In this document: one piece after another, positions 24,651 to 32,330 of the stretch
Layout of the letters: each line of letters starts with the position of its first letter
How positions within the stretch are numbered: position 1 is the first letter of the stretch
Assembly: GCF_037044555.1 (NCBI RefSeq)
Contig: NZ_CP146275.1
Coordinates: forward strand, 3,631,126 to 3,695,125
DNA length: 64,000 nt
Reading direction: 5' to 3'
Origin: Pelagibacterium nitratireducens
Lineage (GTDB): Bacteria > Pseudomonadota > Alphaproteobacteria > Rhizobiales > Devosiaceae
Made by a program: the position numbers and the translations under genes
Notes under the pieces: model-generated
The model's database searches: none
Told to the model about the DNA's origin: nothing
Seen by the model: the letters and a program-made list of their open reading frames with translations, nothing else

Positions 24651-24739
24651 ACGGGCCGCACCGCGCACGGCATGACGCGCGCTGGCCCTCCGGCCGGGCG
24701 GCGAACGATCGCCGGGGGCCTCGGCTTCGCCTCGTCCAG
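24647..24739. repeat. Long dispersed intergenic repeat, copy B
   Basis: It lies between the two copies of the tRNA-flank direct repeat. It shares CACGGGC, GCACGGCATGACG and GGCGGCGAACGATCG with copies A and C but lacks the internal CTAAAACCGC block. It overlaps the last bases of the direct repeat. The nesting suggests a repeat inserted or expanded next to the tRNA. Confidence 0.65.
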
Positions 24740-24804
24740 TCTTCCCTCGATGTTCGTGCTTTTCGCAAGCCTTCTTCGTGCCGCGAATGGTCTTGTTTGG
24801 CCTC
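24740..24804 (+). repeat. Direct repeat after tRNA-Ala, copy 2
   Basis: Second copy of the 62-bp flank sequence, with a TTC triplet added in the CTTCGTGCC region. The following 95 bases up to the YdeI-like gene contain only a ribosome site. Confidence 0.85.
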
Positions 24805-24899
24805 GCCCAGGGCTCGTCCAGCCCACCCACCGGCTTCACTGACACCATCACTTGCGCGGAAAACGCCTCTCGGTAGAGTTGGGGAAAAGAGGAGTCGTC

Positions 24900-25517
24900 A
24901 TGCCGCCTGTCATTCCCGATCCGGAAAAAATCCGTCCGTTTGCCGATTTCGAGAGCTTTTATGGCTGGCTGGCCCAGCATGGAGGCGCGTGGGACGAGGT
25001 TTGGGTGCAGTTTTTCAAGAAGGGGTCGGGGGTCGAGACGATCGGTTACGAGGAGGCGGTGCGCGCCGGGTTGTGCTGGGGATGGATCGACGGGATCAAG
25101 AAAAAGCACGACGAAAAATCGTATCTCCTGCGCTTTACGCCACGGCGGAAAAAGTCGATCTGGAGCCTGATCAATACACGTCATGCCGAACGCCTGATCG
25201 AAGAGGGTCTGATGCGTGAGCCGGGGCTGGCGCAGGTTGAGGCGGCAAAGGCGGATGGGCGCTGGGACGCTGCCTATTCGTCGGGGGCCGAGTTCACCAT
25301 GCCCGAGGATTTTGTCGCGGCGGTGCGAGCCAACCCCGAGGCGCTTGCGGTTTATGAAACGCTCAACCGCGCCAATCTCTATGCACTGATGTTCCGGATC
25401 AACGGGGTCAAAAAGGCGGAAACGCGGGCCCGCAATATCGAAAAATTCGTCGCCATGCTGGCGCGGGGGAAACGCTGCATCCCAATGGGAGAGCGAAGGC
25501 GTAATGCCAAGATTTGA
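24900..25517 (+). CDS. YdeI/OmpD-associated family protein
   Basis: The 205-residue protein starts MPPVIPDPEKIRPFADFESFYGWLAQHGG. It has the family motifs EVWVQFFKKGSG, YEEAVRAGLCWGWIDGIKKKHDEKSYLLRFTPRRKKSIWS, and the C-terminal YETLNRANLYALMFRINGVKKAETRARNIEKFVAML. YdeI-like proteins are linked to resistance to antimicrobial peptides in enterobacteria, but the biochemical function is unclear. AGAGGAG precedes the chosen ATG. It is convergent with the TadG gene, with only 3 bases between stops. Confidence 0.88.
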   Translation: MPPVIPDPEKIRPFADFESFYGWLAQHGGAWDEVWVQFFKKGSGVETIGYEEAVRAGLCWGWIDGIKKKHDEKSYLLRFTPRRKKSIWSLINTRHAERLIEEGLMREPGLAQVEAAKADGRWDAAYSSGAEFTMPEDFVAAVRANPEALAVYETLNRANLYALMFRINGVKKAETRARNIEKFVAMLARGKRCIPMGERRRNAKI

Positions 25518-25520
25518 GCC

Positions 25521-27173
25521 TTATTGAACCAGGGCGGCATTGCGGCAATCGAAGCTGTGGACGGCGACGTCGACTTCGCCCAGGCCGATGCCCAGGGCGT
25601 CGAACAGCACGATCAGGACCTCATCGAGAACGATGGCGACAGGGTCAAGCAGCGTTTCGACGGCGTCGAGCGCACCCGAAAGCAGGGAACCGAGCAGGTT
25701 GATCGAAAGAACCTCCAGTTCAAGATCGAGATTGCCGATCAGTGAGCCGGTCAGGCTTGAAACGGGAGTGCGGGTGGTTGCCGTGCGGATGGTGTCGTTG
25801 GCGGCGTCGTGCGCCGTGAAATAAAGCGGGACGGGGCTTGTCTGGCTCATTGAAACATCGGCGCGGGCGTTGACTCGGGCGATGCCGCCCAGAAGCGAAA
25901 CGATGGGGGTCTTGGCGATCTCGAGCGGGCTTTTTGTATCCAGAAACGCCGATTGGGGCGTGTTGCCTATGGCCAGCCGCAGCACGCCGGGGCTTGCATC
26001 GATGGTGGCGGTGCCCTGATCGGGGCGACCGGGGGGACAGGACAGGGACGCCATGCGCGCCTCGGCGGGGGCAAGCTCGGCATAAACGGGCAAGGTGATG
26101 TCGAGCAGGCCCAGCCCGCCGCCATTGCCCAGAACCGAGACGTCGAGACGAAGCCTGGTCTGGGCGGTGCGCAGATAATCGCCCTCGCCCGAGAGCGTGA
26201 ACCAGCCGGTGACCGGCGGTTCGCCCACAACCAGTGCCACATCGATGCCGGCAATGCCGGGCACGCCTGCACCAAGTTCGAGGCCGATATGGCGGTTGCC
26301 ATCAGCGACCAGAGCGGCGGCCGACAAAAGGCCCAACGCATCGACGCTGGCCTCGACCGCTGCCGAAGTGCCAAGCGCCAGCCCCGCCAGCCCGTCGGCG
26401 ACGATCAGGCGTGCCATGTCCACGCTGAGTGTTTCGTCGACCAGCCCGGCCAGGTGCACAAGGACCGCATTTCCCCCCGAAGCCGAGGCGATGGCGGCGG
26501 CGATGGCGCCAAGGGAGATATCGGCATTGAGGAGTTCGGAGTAGGTGCCGACCTCCAGATCCACCTCTCCGGACAGGGCGTCAAGGAAATCGAGGAGCGA
26601 AATATCGACATCGGCGATGGCGTTATAGTCGAGCAGCGAAAGCGACAACTCGGTGCCCAACAGGCCACCCAGCACGGCGTTGAGGACGCCGCCATTGAGG
26701 CTGGCGAGGCGTGAGCCGATGGACCAGCCGGCCATGGGGGTGGCGCTGGCGGTGGCCACGACACCGATGAGAGGCGGCGGAAAGCCGAAAAGCGACGCGA
26801 AATGGACGGTGCCCTCGCGCCGCAGGGTGACGCGAGCCGCATTTATGGGGCCGGTATCGGGAGCAAAACGCTCGGCGGGCGCAAGAGAGGGATCGGGAGC
26901 GTAGTGACCGGTCTGAACGATGATCGTTTCGGGGAGGGGATCGTATCCGGCGTCGCGCAGGCTCAGGCGCACCTGTTGGGCGGCGTTGGCCGGGTCGCCT
27001 GCGGCGTGGATGGCAGCCAGATCGGCGACCGATTGCAGGCGGCGTTTTTCGAGATGGAGGGAGGCCTCATCGATTGCAAAGGCGGCAAGGCCGAGCAGGA
27101 CAGGCGCGCCGGCAGCGAACAGGGTGACCACATTGGCCCTGACATCGACGAGGAAGCGGGCGATCGGGCCCAT
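25521..27173 (-). CDS. TadG-like pilus-locus protein
   Basis: The 550-residue protein has an N-terminal hydrophobic helix (TLFAAGAPVLLGLAAFAIDEA, about 17-37). The segment LHLEKRRLQSVADLAAIHAAGD is the standard TadE/G (DUF2134) start. The body is rich in Leu-Ala-Gly repeats (SLLDYNAIADVDISLLDFLDALSG, LGAIAAAIASASGGNAV) and is predicted periplasmic. Two Cys near the middle and C-terminus could form a disulfide. TadG proteins are minor pseudopilins or assembly factors of Flp/tad pili. It follows TadE by 3 bases. No other tad/cpa gene lies in the window, so it is either an orphan or part of a pilus system split across the genome. Confidence 0.8.
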   Translation of the reverse strand: MGPIARFLVDVRANVVTLFAAGAPVLLGLAAFAIDEASLHLEKRRLQSVADLAAIHAAGDPANAAQQVRLSLRDAGYDPLPETIIVQTGHYAPDPSLAPAERFAPDTGPINAARVTLRREGTVHFASLFGFPPPLIGVVATASATPMAGWSIGSRLASLNGGVLNAVLGGLLGTELSLSLLDYNAIADVDISLLDFLDALSGEVDLEVGTYSELLNADISLGAIAAAIASASGGNAVLVHLAGLVDETLSVDMARLIVADGLAGLALGTSAAVEASVDALGLLSAAALVADGNRHIGLELGAGVPGIAGIDVALVVGEPPVTGWFTLSGEGDYLRTAQTRLRLDVSVLGNGGGLGLLDITLPVYAELAPAEARMASLSCPPGRPDQGTATIDASPGVLRLAIGNTPQSAFLDTKSPLEIAKTPIVSLLGGIARVNARADVSMSQTSPVPLYFTAHDAANDTIRTATTRTPVSSLTGSLIGNLDLELEVLSINLLGSLLSGALDAVETLLDPVAIVLDEVLIVLFDALGIGLGEVDVAVHSFDCRNAALVQ

Positions 27174-27176
27174 CGA

Positions 27177-27617
27177 TCACACCCCACCATTGCGGATGGT
27201 GGAGGCAAAGACGATGGTTTTGCCGGGGAGGGGCAGCGGGGGGTGGAGATTCCAGATGGGCAGCGCCGAGGCATCATAGCTGACGCTGACCAGGAACTGG
27301 TCGGGATCGGACGGGCTGGGGGCGGCCGCTATGGTCAAGAGATCGGGGTCGATCAGCACATAAGAGCCGCCATTGTTGGCGAGGAAGGCCGTGGCGAGGG
27401 CGGTGCGCTCAGCTCCCGAGAGCCCGGCCACCGCCGCGCGGGCCGCATCGGCGGCCAGTTGCTGGACCGAGTGGGCGGCGCCAAAATAAATGCCATAGCC
27501 GATGGCGCCGAACAAAAGCAGCAGGAAGATGGGCGCGATCAGGGCAAATTCGACGGCGGAGGTGCCCGCCTGGTCCTGCCAGGTGCACGCCAGGAACCGA
27601 CGGCGGCCGTTTGGCAT
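27177..27617 (-). CDS. TadE-like pseudopilin
   Basis: The 146-residue protein starts MPNGRRRFLACTWQDQAGTSAVEFALIAPIFLLLLFGAIGYGI. This is the TadE motif: basic cytoplasmic start, then GTSAVEFALIAPIFLLLL, with the conserved Glu at about residue 23 and the prepilin-like transmembrane helix. The rest is a short periplasmic domain. GGGGG lies 9 nt before the ATG. TadE is a minor pseudopilin processed by TadV. No tadV gene is seen here. It is the first gene of TadE-TadG. Confidence 0.85.
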   Translation of the reverse strand: MPNGRRRFLACTWQDQAGTSAVEFALIAPIFLLLLFGAIGYGIYFGAAHSVQQLAADAARAAVAGLSGAERTALATAFLANNGGSYVLIDPDLLTIAAAPSPSDPDQFLVSVSYDASALPIWNLHPPLPLPGKTIVFASTIRNGGV

Positions 27618-27728
27618 GAAATCCCCCTTTGTGCCGGTCATCGGGGGAAAAAATACGGGGCAAAACGCTACCAAGTTCTCTTTGGCGGCCTATGGGCGTT
27701 GACCATGCGTATATCTACGGCCCGCAGC

Positions 27729-27758
27729 AAAAAACCGGCACCTTGGGCAAGGCGCCGG
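27729..27758 (-). terminator. Terminator of the GlsB-like gene
   Basis: On the minus strand CCGGCGCCTTG and CAAGGTGCCGG form a stem around a 2-4 nt loop (one G-U pair), followed by TTTTTT. It begins 27 bases past the stop of the gene at 27786-28037. Confidence 0.85.
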
Positions 27759-27785
27759 TCGAGATATCGCATTATGAAAATCGTT

Positions 27786-28037
27786 TTACCGTCGGACGGC
27801 CCTGACGAGCGCGATGAGAATACACGCGCCGATCAGACCGGCGATCAGGTAACCGAACCAGCCGCCGAACGAAACACCGATCAGGCCGAACAAAAAGCTG
27901 GCAATCGCCGCGCCGACGATGCCGAGAACGATGTTGAGAAAGATTCCCGTGCCGGTCTTCATGATGGCCGAGGCTATCCAGCCGGCCAGACCGCCGATGA
28001 TGATGGCTGCAATCCAGCCGACTCCCATTTCGTCCAT
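27786..28037 (-). CDS. GlsB/YeaQ/YmgE family membrane protein
   Basis: The 83-residue protein is almost entirely hydrophobic. GWIAAIIIGGLAGWIASAIMKTGTGIFLNIVLGIVGAAIASFLFGLIGV is followed by a third helix (LIAGLIGACILIALV). The GGLAGW and GLIG-VxxG pattern is the transglycosylase-associated protein family. It sits in the inner membrane and the role is unknown, often stress-linked. It has its own terminator, and its promoter lies in the gap from the divergently oriented LysR locus (85 nt). It is monocistronic. Confidence 0.9.
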   Translation of the reverse strand: MDEMGVGWIAAIIIGGLAGWIASAIMKTGTGIFLNIVLGIVGAAIASFLFGLIGVSFGGWFGYLIAGLIGACILIALVRAVRR

Positions 28038-28122
28038 TTTAACCCCACAACAGCATTGTTAATGATCGTCCCCAAAAGGACGTTCTTATAACGCGCAAAG
28101 GGGCGAACTGGTTGCGTTGGGC

Positions 28123-29019
28123 CTATGACGGCTTGTGCATCATTGCATGGAAACCGGCAACTAGCGTATCGAACGCGGCGCGGACGCGGGGTACGCGGGC
28201 CAGGTTTTCGTGGGTTACGATCCAGGTGCCCATTTGCACTGGCGCGTAATCGGGCAGGATGCGCACAAGGCGCGGGTCGGCCTCGCACAGCGGGACCTGT
28301 GCCACGGCGATGCCCACGCCGGCCCGGGCTGCGGCGATCTGGGCGGGATGGCTGTCGGTGCGCAGCACCATGCGGTTGAGCGCAAAGGTCAGCCCCAGGC
28401 GCCGGGCAAATTCAAGATCAAGCGGATCGCGGTCGGGCCCGATCATGTCATGGTTGGCCAGATCCTCGAGCGTTTCGGGCCGGCCGCGCCGCGCCACATA
28501 GGCGTGACTGGCAAACATGCCCAAAGGGATGGTCGCGACCTTGCGGGCCAGAAGCGCCTGCTGGTCCGGCGCGACGGTGCGGACGGCAAGATCGACCTCC
28601 TGGCTCAACAGATCGGCCCGCTGATTGGACAATGACAACTCGATGCGAATGGCAGGGTGTGACACCCTGAGGGTCTCGAGCATCGCCGGAATGACTTCGA
28701 TTCCCATAAATTCGGGCACGCTCAGCCGCACGATGCCGGCGATTTCTCCAAAGGGTGCCGAAGCACGGCGCGTAAAGACATCCGATGCAATGGCCATGGC
28801 ATGAGCCGGTTCGCGCAGGGCTTCCGCCGCCTCGGTGGGCGTGAGCCCGGTCATCGAGCGGGTGAACAGTACGGTGCCCAGATCGGCCTCGAGCGCCTCG
28901 ATGCGGCTGCGCACCGTGGGATGGGACAGGCCAAGCCGTCGCGCCGCACCCGAAAGGCTGCCTTGCTCAAGCACGGCAAGAAAGATGCGCTGGTCGTCCC
29001 AGTTGATCGTCTGCTTCAT
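28123..29019 (-). CDS. LysR-family transcriptional regulator
   Basis: The 298-residue protein starts MKQTINWDDQRIFLAVLEQGSLSGAARRLGLSHPTVRSRIEALEADLG, the LysR winged helix. The ligand-binding periplasmic-protein fold follows from residue 90 (FGEIAGIVRLSVPEFMGIEVIPAML). This WDDQRIFLAV start is typical of a group that regulates adjacent NAD-dependent oxidoreductases. It is divergent from such a gene across 99 bases, so mutual regulation is likely, with the inducer unknown. The gap between the two starts contains an AT-rich stretch (about 29020-29065) suited to the shared promoters. Confidence 0.93.
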   Translation of the reverse strand: MKQTINWDDQRIFLAVLEQGSLSGAARRLGLSHPTVRSRIEALEADLGTVLFTRSMTGLTPTEAAEALREPAHAMAIASDVFTRRASAPFGEIAGIVRLSVPEFMGIEVIPAMLETLRVSHPAIRIELSLSNQRADLLSQEVDLAVRTVAPDQQALLARKVATIPLGMFASHAYVARRGRPETLEDLANHDMIGPDRDPLDLEFARRLGLTFALNRMVLRTDSHPAQIAAARAGVGIAVAQVPLCEADPRLVRILPDYAPVQMGTWIVTHENLARVPRVRAAFDTLVAGFHAMMHKPS

Positions 29020-29118
29020 AAGTTTTTTGTAGGCGATACTCCAAGTTTTGCCAATATATTTTTAGGCCTGCCGAGCCCATCTTTCGTCCATCGCAAACGC
29101 AGACAAAGGATTTCGATC

Positions 29119-30120
29119 ATGGATACGGAAAAAAGGACGGCATTGGTTCTGGGGGCCACGGGCGGGGTGGGCGGCGCCATCGCCACAGCCCTGATCGGCA
29201 ACAGCTGGACGGTGCGCGGGCTGGCGCGGAACCTCGATGCGGCGCGGCGCAGCGGGGTGGCTGGAATCGACTGGGTGGCCGGCGATGCCATGAACCGGGC
29301 GGATGTGATCGGCGCGGCGCAAGGGGTTTCCACCATCGTGCACGCGGTCAACCCGCCAGGCTACAGAAACTGGGGCGAGCTGGTGCTGCCGATGATCGAC
29401 AACACCATCGCCGCGGCGCGGGATGTGGGGGCGCGGGTGGTGCTGCCGGGCACTGTCTATAATTTCGATCCGGCGCACACACCGGTGCTGAGCGAGACAA
29501 GCCCGCAGACCCCGAAAAGCTTCAAGGGCCGTATCCGTGCCGAGCTCGAGGCCCGGCTGGAGCGGGCGGCTCCTGAGGTGGAAAGCCTTATTCTGCGGGC
29601 CGGGGACTTTTTCGGGCCGGGTGCCCGATCGAGCTGGTTCGCCCAGGGCATGGTGGCGGCCGGCAAGCCGGTGCGGCGGATCGTCAAGATTGCCCGTGGG
29701 GCCGGGCACAGCTGGGCGTATCTGCCCGACCTTGCCCAGGCGTTTGCGCAGGTGCTCGAACGCCCTGAGGCCTTGCGCCCGTTCGAGCGGCTGCAGTTCG
29801 AGGGTATTTACGATGAGAGCGGGACGGTGATGATCGAGGCCATCGAGCGGCAGGTGGGACGCAAGCTGCCGGTCTATCGCTTTCCCTGGTGGGCGATGCA
29901 CCTTCTGGCACCGTTCGGGGGATTTGCGCGCGAGGCGGCCGATATCGCGGCGGTCTGGCGCCATCCGATGCGGATGGACAACACACGGCTTGTCGAACTG
30001 CTCGGCGCCGAGCCGCGCACGCCGCTCGACACCGCCATGCACCAATCGCTCGTGGCAATGGGGTGCATTGAGCCGAAAGCTGCTCAGGTTGGCATGCCCG
30101 GCCTTACCCTATCGCTTTAA
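29119..30120 (+). CDS. NAD(P)-dependent epimerase/dehydratase-like oxidoreductase
   Basis: The 333-residue Rossmann protein starts MDTEKRTALVLGATGGVGGAIATALIGNSW. GATGGVGG is the atypical SDR nucleotide motif. NAVNPPGYRNWGELVLPMIDNTIAAARDVGARVVLPGTVYNF provides the strand leading to the active region. The classical Tyr-x-x-x-Lys is not obvious (YNFDPAHTP instead). It belongs to the extended or atypical group near NmrA and epimerases. The preceding frame reads through without family similarity, so the ATG at 29119 is chosen. It is divergent from LysR. Its stop runs into the convergent glycosyltransferase gene, sharing 12 bases. Confidence 0.85.
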   Translation: MDTEKRTALVLGATGGVGGAIATALIGNSWTVRGLARNLDAARRSGVAGIDWVAGDAMNRADVIGAAQGVSTIVHAVNPPGYRNWGELVLPMIDNTIAAARDVGARVVLPGTVYNFDPAHTPVLSETSPQTPKSFKGRIRAELEARLERAAPEVESLILRAGDFFGPGARSSWFAQGMVAAGKPVRRIVKIARGAGHSWAYLPDLAQAFAQVLERPEALRPFERLQFEGIYDESGTVMIEAIERQVGRKLPVYRFPWWAMHLLAPFGGFAREAADIAAVWRHPMRMDNTRLVELLGAEPRTPLDTAMHQSLVAMGCIEPKAAQVGMPGLTLSL

Positions 30121-30954
30121 CAGCGGCTCGATGTGGTCTTCAAACAGGTCTGGCGGGTTGGCGCCGGGTCGCGGGGCGTAGGTTTTTTCGGCGGCAAGCG
30201 AGATGTCGAGAAAACGGCCCATGCCCACAAGGCCGGTCGGGTCGGCCAGGGGGTAGCGCCCCTCGGCCAGCCCCTTGCGCATAATGGTCTTGGACGCGAC
30301 CATCCTTTGGGTGACGTCGGGGCCGTTGGAGATCGAAACGGGCATCTTCACGTAATCGTGCAATGGCGCGCCCACATGAAAGCATGCCGGCACGCTGGCG
30401 AAGATTTTTAGCAGGAATTCGAGATCGGTCATGGAGCGTTGGGCGGTCGAATAGCGCGGATCGGCCCGGCGGCGGTCATAGACCAGCATGGAATCCATGG
30501 AAAAATTGGTGAATTTGTACTCCCCGGGCGTCAGCAGCCGGTTTTCGCCCTTGCCCACATGGCGCAGATGGGTGCCATCGGGTGTTGTGACGTCAAGCGC
30601 GCAGGACACCAGCCCGTACTGGATGGCCAGCGGCACCATGATCTCGAGCTTTTCGGGCTTGAAGGCATCATCGGCGTCCAGAATGGCCGCGATTTCATAG
30701 CGGGCGGCATCCAGGCCGACATTGCGCGCCGGGCACGAGCCCGCACCGATCAGGCCCGAAGAGAAAAAGCGCAGCCGCGGATCGGCAACGCCGGACCGCC
30801 CGAGAACGGCCTCGTAATCTTGCCCGTCGTCGGCGACCACGATCAATTCGAAATGCACATGGGACTGGGCCAGCGCCGAGGCGACGGCGCGGGCGATGGT
30901 GTCGTGCGCCTTGTAGGCGGGCATGACGATGGAAACGGCAAGTTTCTTAAGCAT
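30109..30954 (-). CDS. Family 2 glycosyltransferase
   Basis: The 281-residue protein starts MLKKLAVSIVMPAYKAHDTIARAVASALAQ, the GT2 nucleotide-sugar strand. The Asp of VVADDGQD (about 37-44) and the DxD-type ILDADDAFKPEKLE (about 92-105) would bind the metal and sugar nucleotide. The C-terminal part lacks transmembrane segments, so it acts in the cytoplasm or at the membrane face. The acceptor is unknown. It overlaps the oxidoreductase stop by 12 bases tail to tail. An alternative start 48 bases upstream is less likely, as AGAGAGC precedes the chosen ATG. Confidence 0.88.
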   Translation of the reverse strand: MLKKLAVSIVMPAYKAHDTIARAVASALAQSHVHFELIVVADDGQDYEAVLGRSGVADPRLRFFSSGLIGAGSCPARNVGLDAARYEIAAILDADDAFKPEKLEIMVPLAIQYGLVSCALDVTTPDGTHLRHVGKGENRLLTPGEYKFTNFSMDSMLVYDRRRADPRYSTAQRSMTDLEFLLKIFASVPACFHVGAPLHDYVKMPVSISNGPDVTQRMVASKTIMRKGLAEGRYPLADPTGLVGMGRFLDISLAAEKTYAPRPGANPPDLFEDHIEPLLKR

Positions 30955-30965
30955 CGAAAAGCTCT

Positions 30966-30993
30966 CTTGAACGGGCTGCCGTGCGCCCCATAT
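30966..30993 (+). promoter_or_regulatory. Sigma-32 (RpoH) heat-shock promoter of hsp20
   Basis: CTTGAA (30966-30971), a 14-nt spacer and CCCCATAT (30986-30993) match the RpoH consensus CTTGAA-N13..17-CCCCATnT. It lies just upstream of the hsp20 gene, overlapping the start region of the divergent glycosyltransferase. Transcription would start about 31000, giving a 70-nt leader. Confidence 0.88.
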
Positions 30994-31020
30994 CATAGCC
31001 AAGCGACGATGAAGCCTGAA

Positions 31021-31069
31021 GCAGGTTCAAAGTTGCGATGTTGCTTGTTATCAAGGACATGAACGACCG
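31021..31069 (+). promoter_or_regulatory. ROSE-like RNA thermometer candidate in the hsp20 leader
   Basis: The last 50 bases of the leader hold TTGCT (31041-31045), an 8-nt loop, and the ribosome site AAGGA (31053-31057). In ROSE elements of rhizobial small heat-shock genes, as recalled, a U(U/C)GCU block pairs with AGGA and masks it until the temperature rises. A four-codon frame (ATG at 31059, then AACGACCGA, TGA) ends inside the hsp20 start codon region and might couple translation. Confidence 0.5.
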
Positions 31070-31492
31070 ATGACACGGGTATCGCTGTTTTCCGCCCCTT
31101 TTCTTCTGGGCTTTGATGCGTTCGAAGAGCGTTTCGACCGGCTTGCACGGGCCTCCGAAGGCTATCCCCCCTACAATATCGAGCGGATGACCGCCGAAGC
31201 CGGGGATGAGACCTATTCGATCGCCATTGCGGTCGCCGGATTTTCGCGTAACGATCTGGAAGTGATTGGAGAGGATAATCAGCTGATCGTGCGGGGCCGG
31301 CAGACTGAAGACGGTGCGCGCCAATATCTGCATCGCGGCATCGCCGCACGGCAGTTTCAGCGCACTTTCCTGCTTGCCGACGGCATGAGGATAGAGGGTG
31401 CCGAACTGAAAGACGGCCTCCTCGTTATCACCGTATACCGGCCCGTCACCGAGACCGTGACCCGCCGTATCGAGATCCGTTCGGTCGAGTAG
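31070..31492 (+). CDS. ibpA: Small heat-shock protein (Hsp20/IbpA)
   Basis: This ATP-independent chaperone binds unfolding proteins in the cytoplasm. The 140-residue protein starts MTRVSLFSAPFLLGFDAFEERFDRL. It has the alpha-crystallin domain YNIERMTAEAGDETYSIAIAVAGFSRNDLEVIGEDNQLIVRG, the loop RQYLHRGIAARQFQRTFLLADG, and the end VITVYRPVTETVTRRIEI. A sigma-32 promoter and a ROSE-like leader precede it. DUF1150 follows after 13 bases, then a VOC protein, and a terminator ends the unit at 32227-32255. This Hsp20-DUF1150 pair is common in Hyphomicrobiales. Confidence 0.94.
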   Translation: MTRVSLFSAPFLLGFDAFEERFDRLARASEGYPPYNIERMTAEAGDETYSIAIAVAGFSRNDLEVIGEDNQLIVRGRQTEDGARQYLHRGIAARQFQRTFLLADGMRIEGAELKDGLLVITVYRPVTETVTRRIEIRSVE

Positions 31493-31505
31493 AGAGGTAT
31501 GCGTT

Positions 31506-31808
31506 ATGAACAAGCCCATTGAAAAGACAGCGTTCACTGACGCCCATCTGGGTGTCGAGGCCGAACCGCTCAAGACGCTGACCGCCGCACAGTTCGCAGC
31601 ACTGGGCGCCGGGGACATCGTGTTCCGCAAGCAGATGGACGCGGGCGAACTGGCCGAGTTCATCCCCCAGGCCGCCATGGCGCCTGCCGAACAACGCCTG
31701 GAATTGCTCATGAGTGCCGACGGCGCTCCCGTTCTGATCGCCGACACCGAAGAAGCGATCATGGACTGGATCGACGGCCACGAGGTGCAGTTGGCGACAT
31801 TGCATTAG
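31506..31808 (+). CDS. DUF1150 family protein
   Basis: The 100-residue protein carries the DUF1150 pattern: KTLTAAQFAALGAGDIVFRKQMDAGELAEFIPQAAMAPAEQRLELLMSADGAPVLIADTEEAIMDWI. The family is found next to Hsp20 genes in alphaproteobacteria and is thought to be heat-shock-associated, with no biochemistry known. A GAGAGG-type ribosome site precedes the ATG. It is the middle gene of hsp20-DUF1150-VOC. The VOC gene starts 2 bases after its stop. Confidence 0.9.
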   Translation: MNKPIEKTAFTDAHLGVEAEPLKTLTAAQFAALGAGDIVFRKQMDAGELAEFIPQAAMAPAEQRLELLMSADGAPVLIADTEEAIMDWIDGHEVQLATLH

Positions 31809-31810
31809 CC

Positions 31811-32218
31811 ATGAATGAGCCTGCCAAGAGCGCGCCGGTGCTGCGTGTCGCCCGCCCAACCGACAACATCGACGCGCTCCTGCATTTCTATCGCGAGGGG
31901 ATGGGATTTGAACTTTTATCCCGTTTCGAGGGACATAACGGATTCGATGGCATAATCCTGGGCGGATCTGGCGCGCCCTATCACCTCGAATTTACCCGCG
32001 CGCATGGCCATAGGGCCGGACGCGCGCCGACCGAGGACAATCTTCTGGTCTTTTACCTGCCAGACGAAACCGCCTATGAGCAGGCGCGCGACCGCATGGA
32101 AGCTGTGGGCTATGCGCCGGTCAAATCCTTCAACCCATGGTGGGACGCCGAAGGCGTGACGTTTGAGGATCCTGACGGCTACCGCGTCGTATTCTATAAC
32201 GACAGCTGGAAGCGCTAA
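31811..32218 (+). CDS. VOC (glyoxalase-fold) protein
   Basis: The 135-residue protein has one VOC module: LRVARPTDNIDALLHFYREGMGFELLSRFEGHNGFDGIILG, then APYHLEFTRAHGH, then NLLVFYLPDETAYEQARDRMEAVGYAPV, then WWDAEGVTFEDPDGYRVVFYND. Candidate metal ligands are the His and Glu in HLEF and the Glu in TFEDPDG. It could be a glyoxalase or dioxygenase-like enzyme with an unknown substrate. Its position as third gene of the heat-shock unit suggests induction by heat. A strong terminator follows within 10 bases. Confidence 0.88.
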   Translation: MNEPAKSAPVLRVARPTDNIDALLHFYREGMGFELLSRFEGHNGFDGIILGGSGAPYHLEFTRAHGHRAGRAPTEDNLLVFYLPDETAYEQARDRMEAVGYAPVKSFNPWWDAEGVTFEDPDGYRVVFYNDSWKR

Positions 32219-32226
32219 ACGAAAAA

Positions 32227-32255
32227 GGGCCGTCCCGCATGGGATGGCCCTTTTT
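32227..32255 (+). terminator. Terminator of the hsp20-DUF1150-VOC unit
   Basis: GGGCCGTCCC (32227-32236) pairs with GGGATGGCCC (32241-32250, one G-U) around a GCAT loop and is followed by TTTTT. It defines the end of the heat-shock operon. Confidence 0.92.
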
Positions 32256-32330
32256 GGTATCACGCAGGTTGGCCGGGCTTTTGTGCCTGAAAACTGTTAT
32301 CCATGCTCAAGAAGCGCTGTGGAGGGAGCC

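Noticed and set aside
24589..24804. A small CRISPR-like array after tRNA-Ala
   Set aside because: There are only two copies, 62-65 bp long with an 89-bp interval that is itself a repeat; no cas genes are nearby.
24512..24804. tRNA-Ala as an integration site of a genomic island
   Set aside because: The duplicated piece starts after CCA and does not include the tRNA 3' end, and no integrase gene lies in the window.
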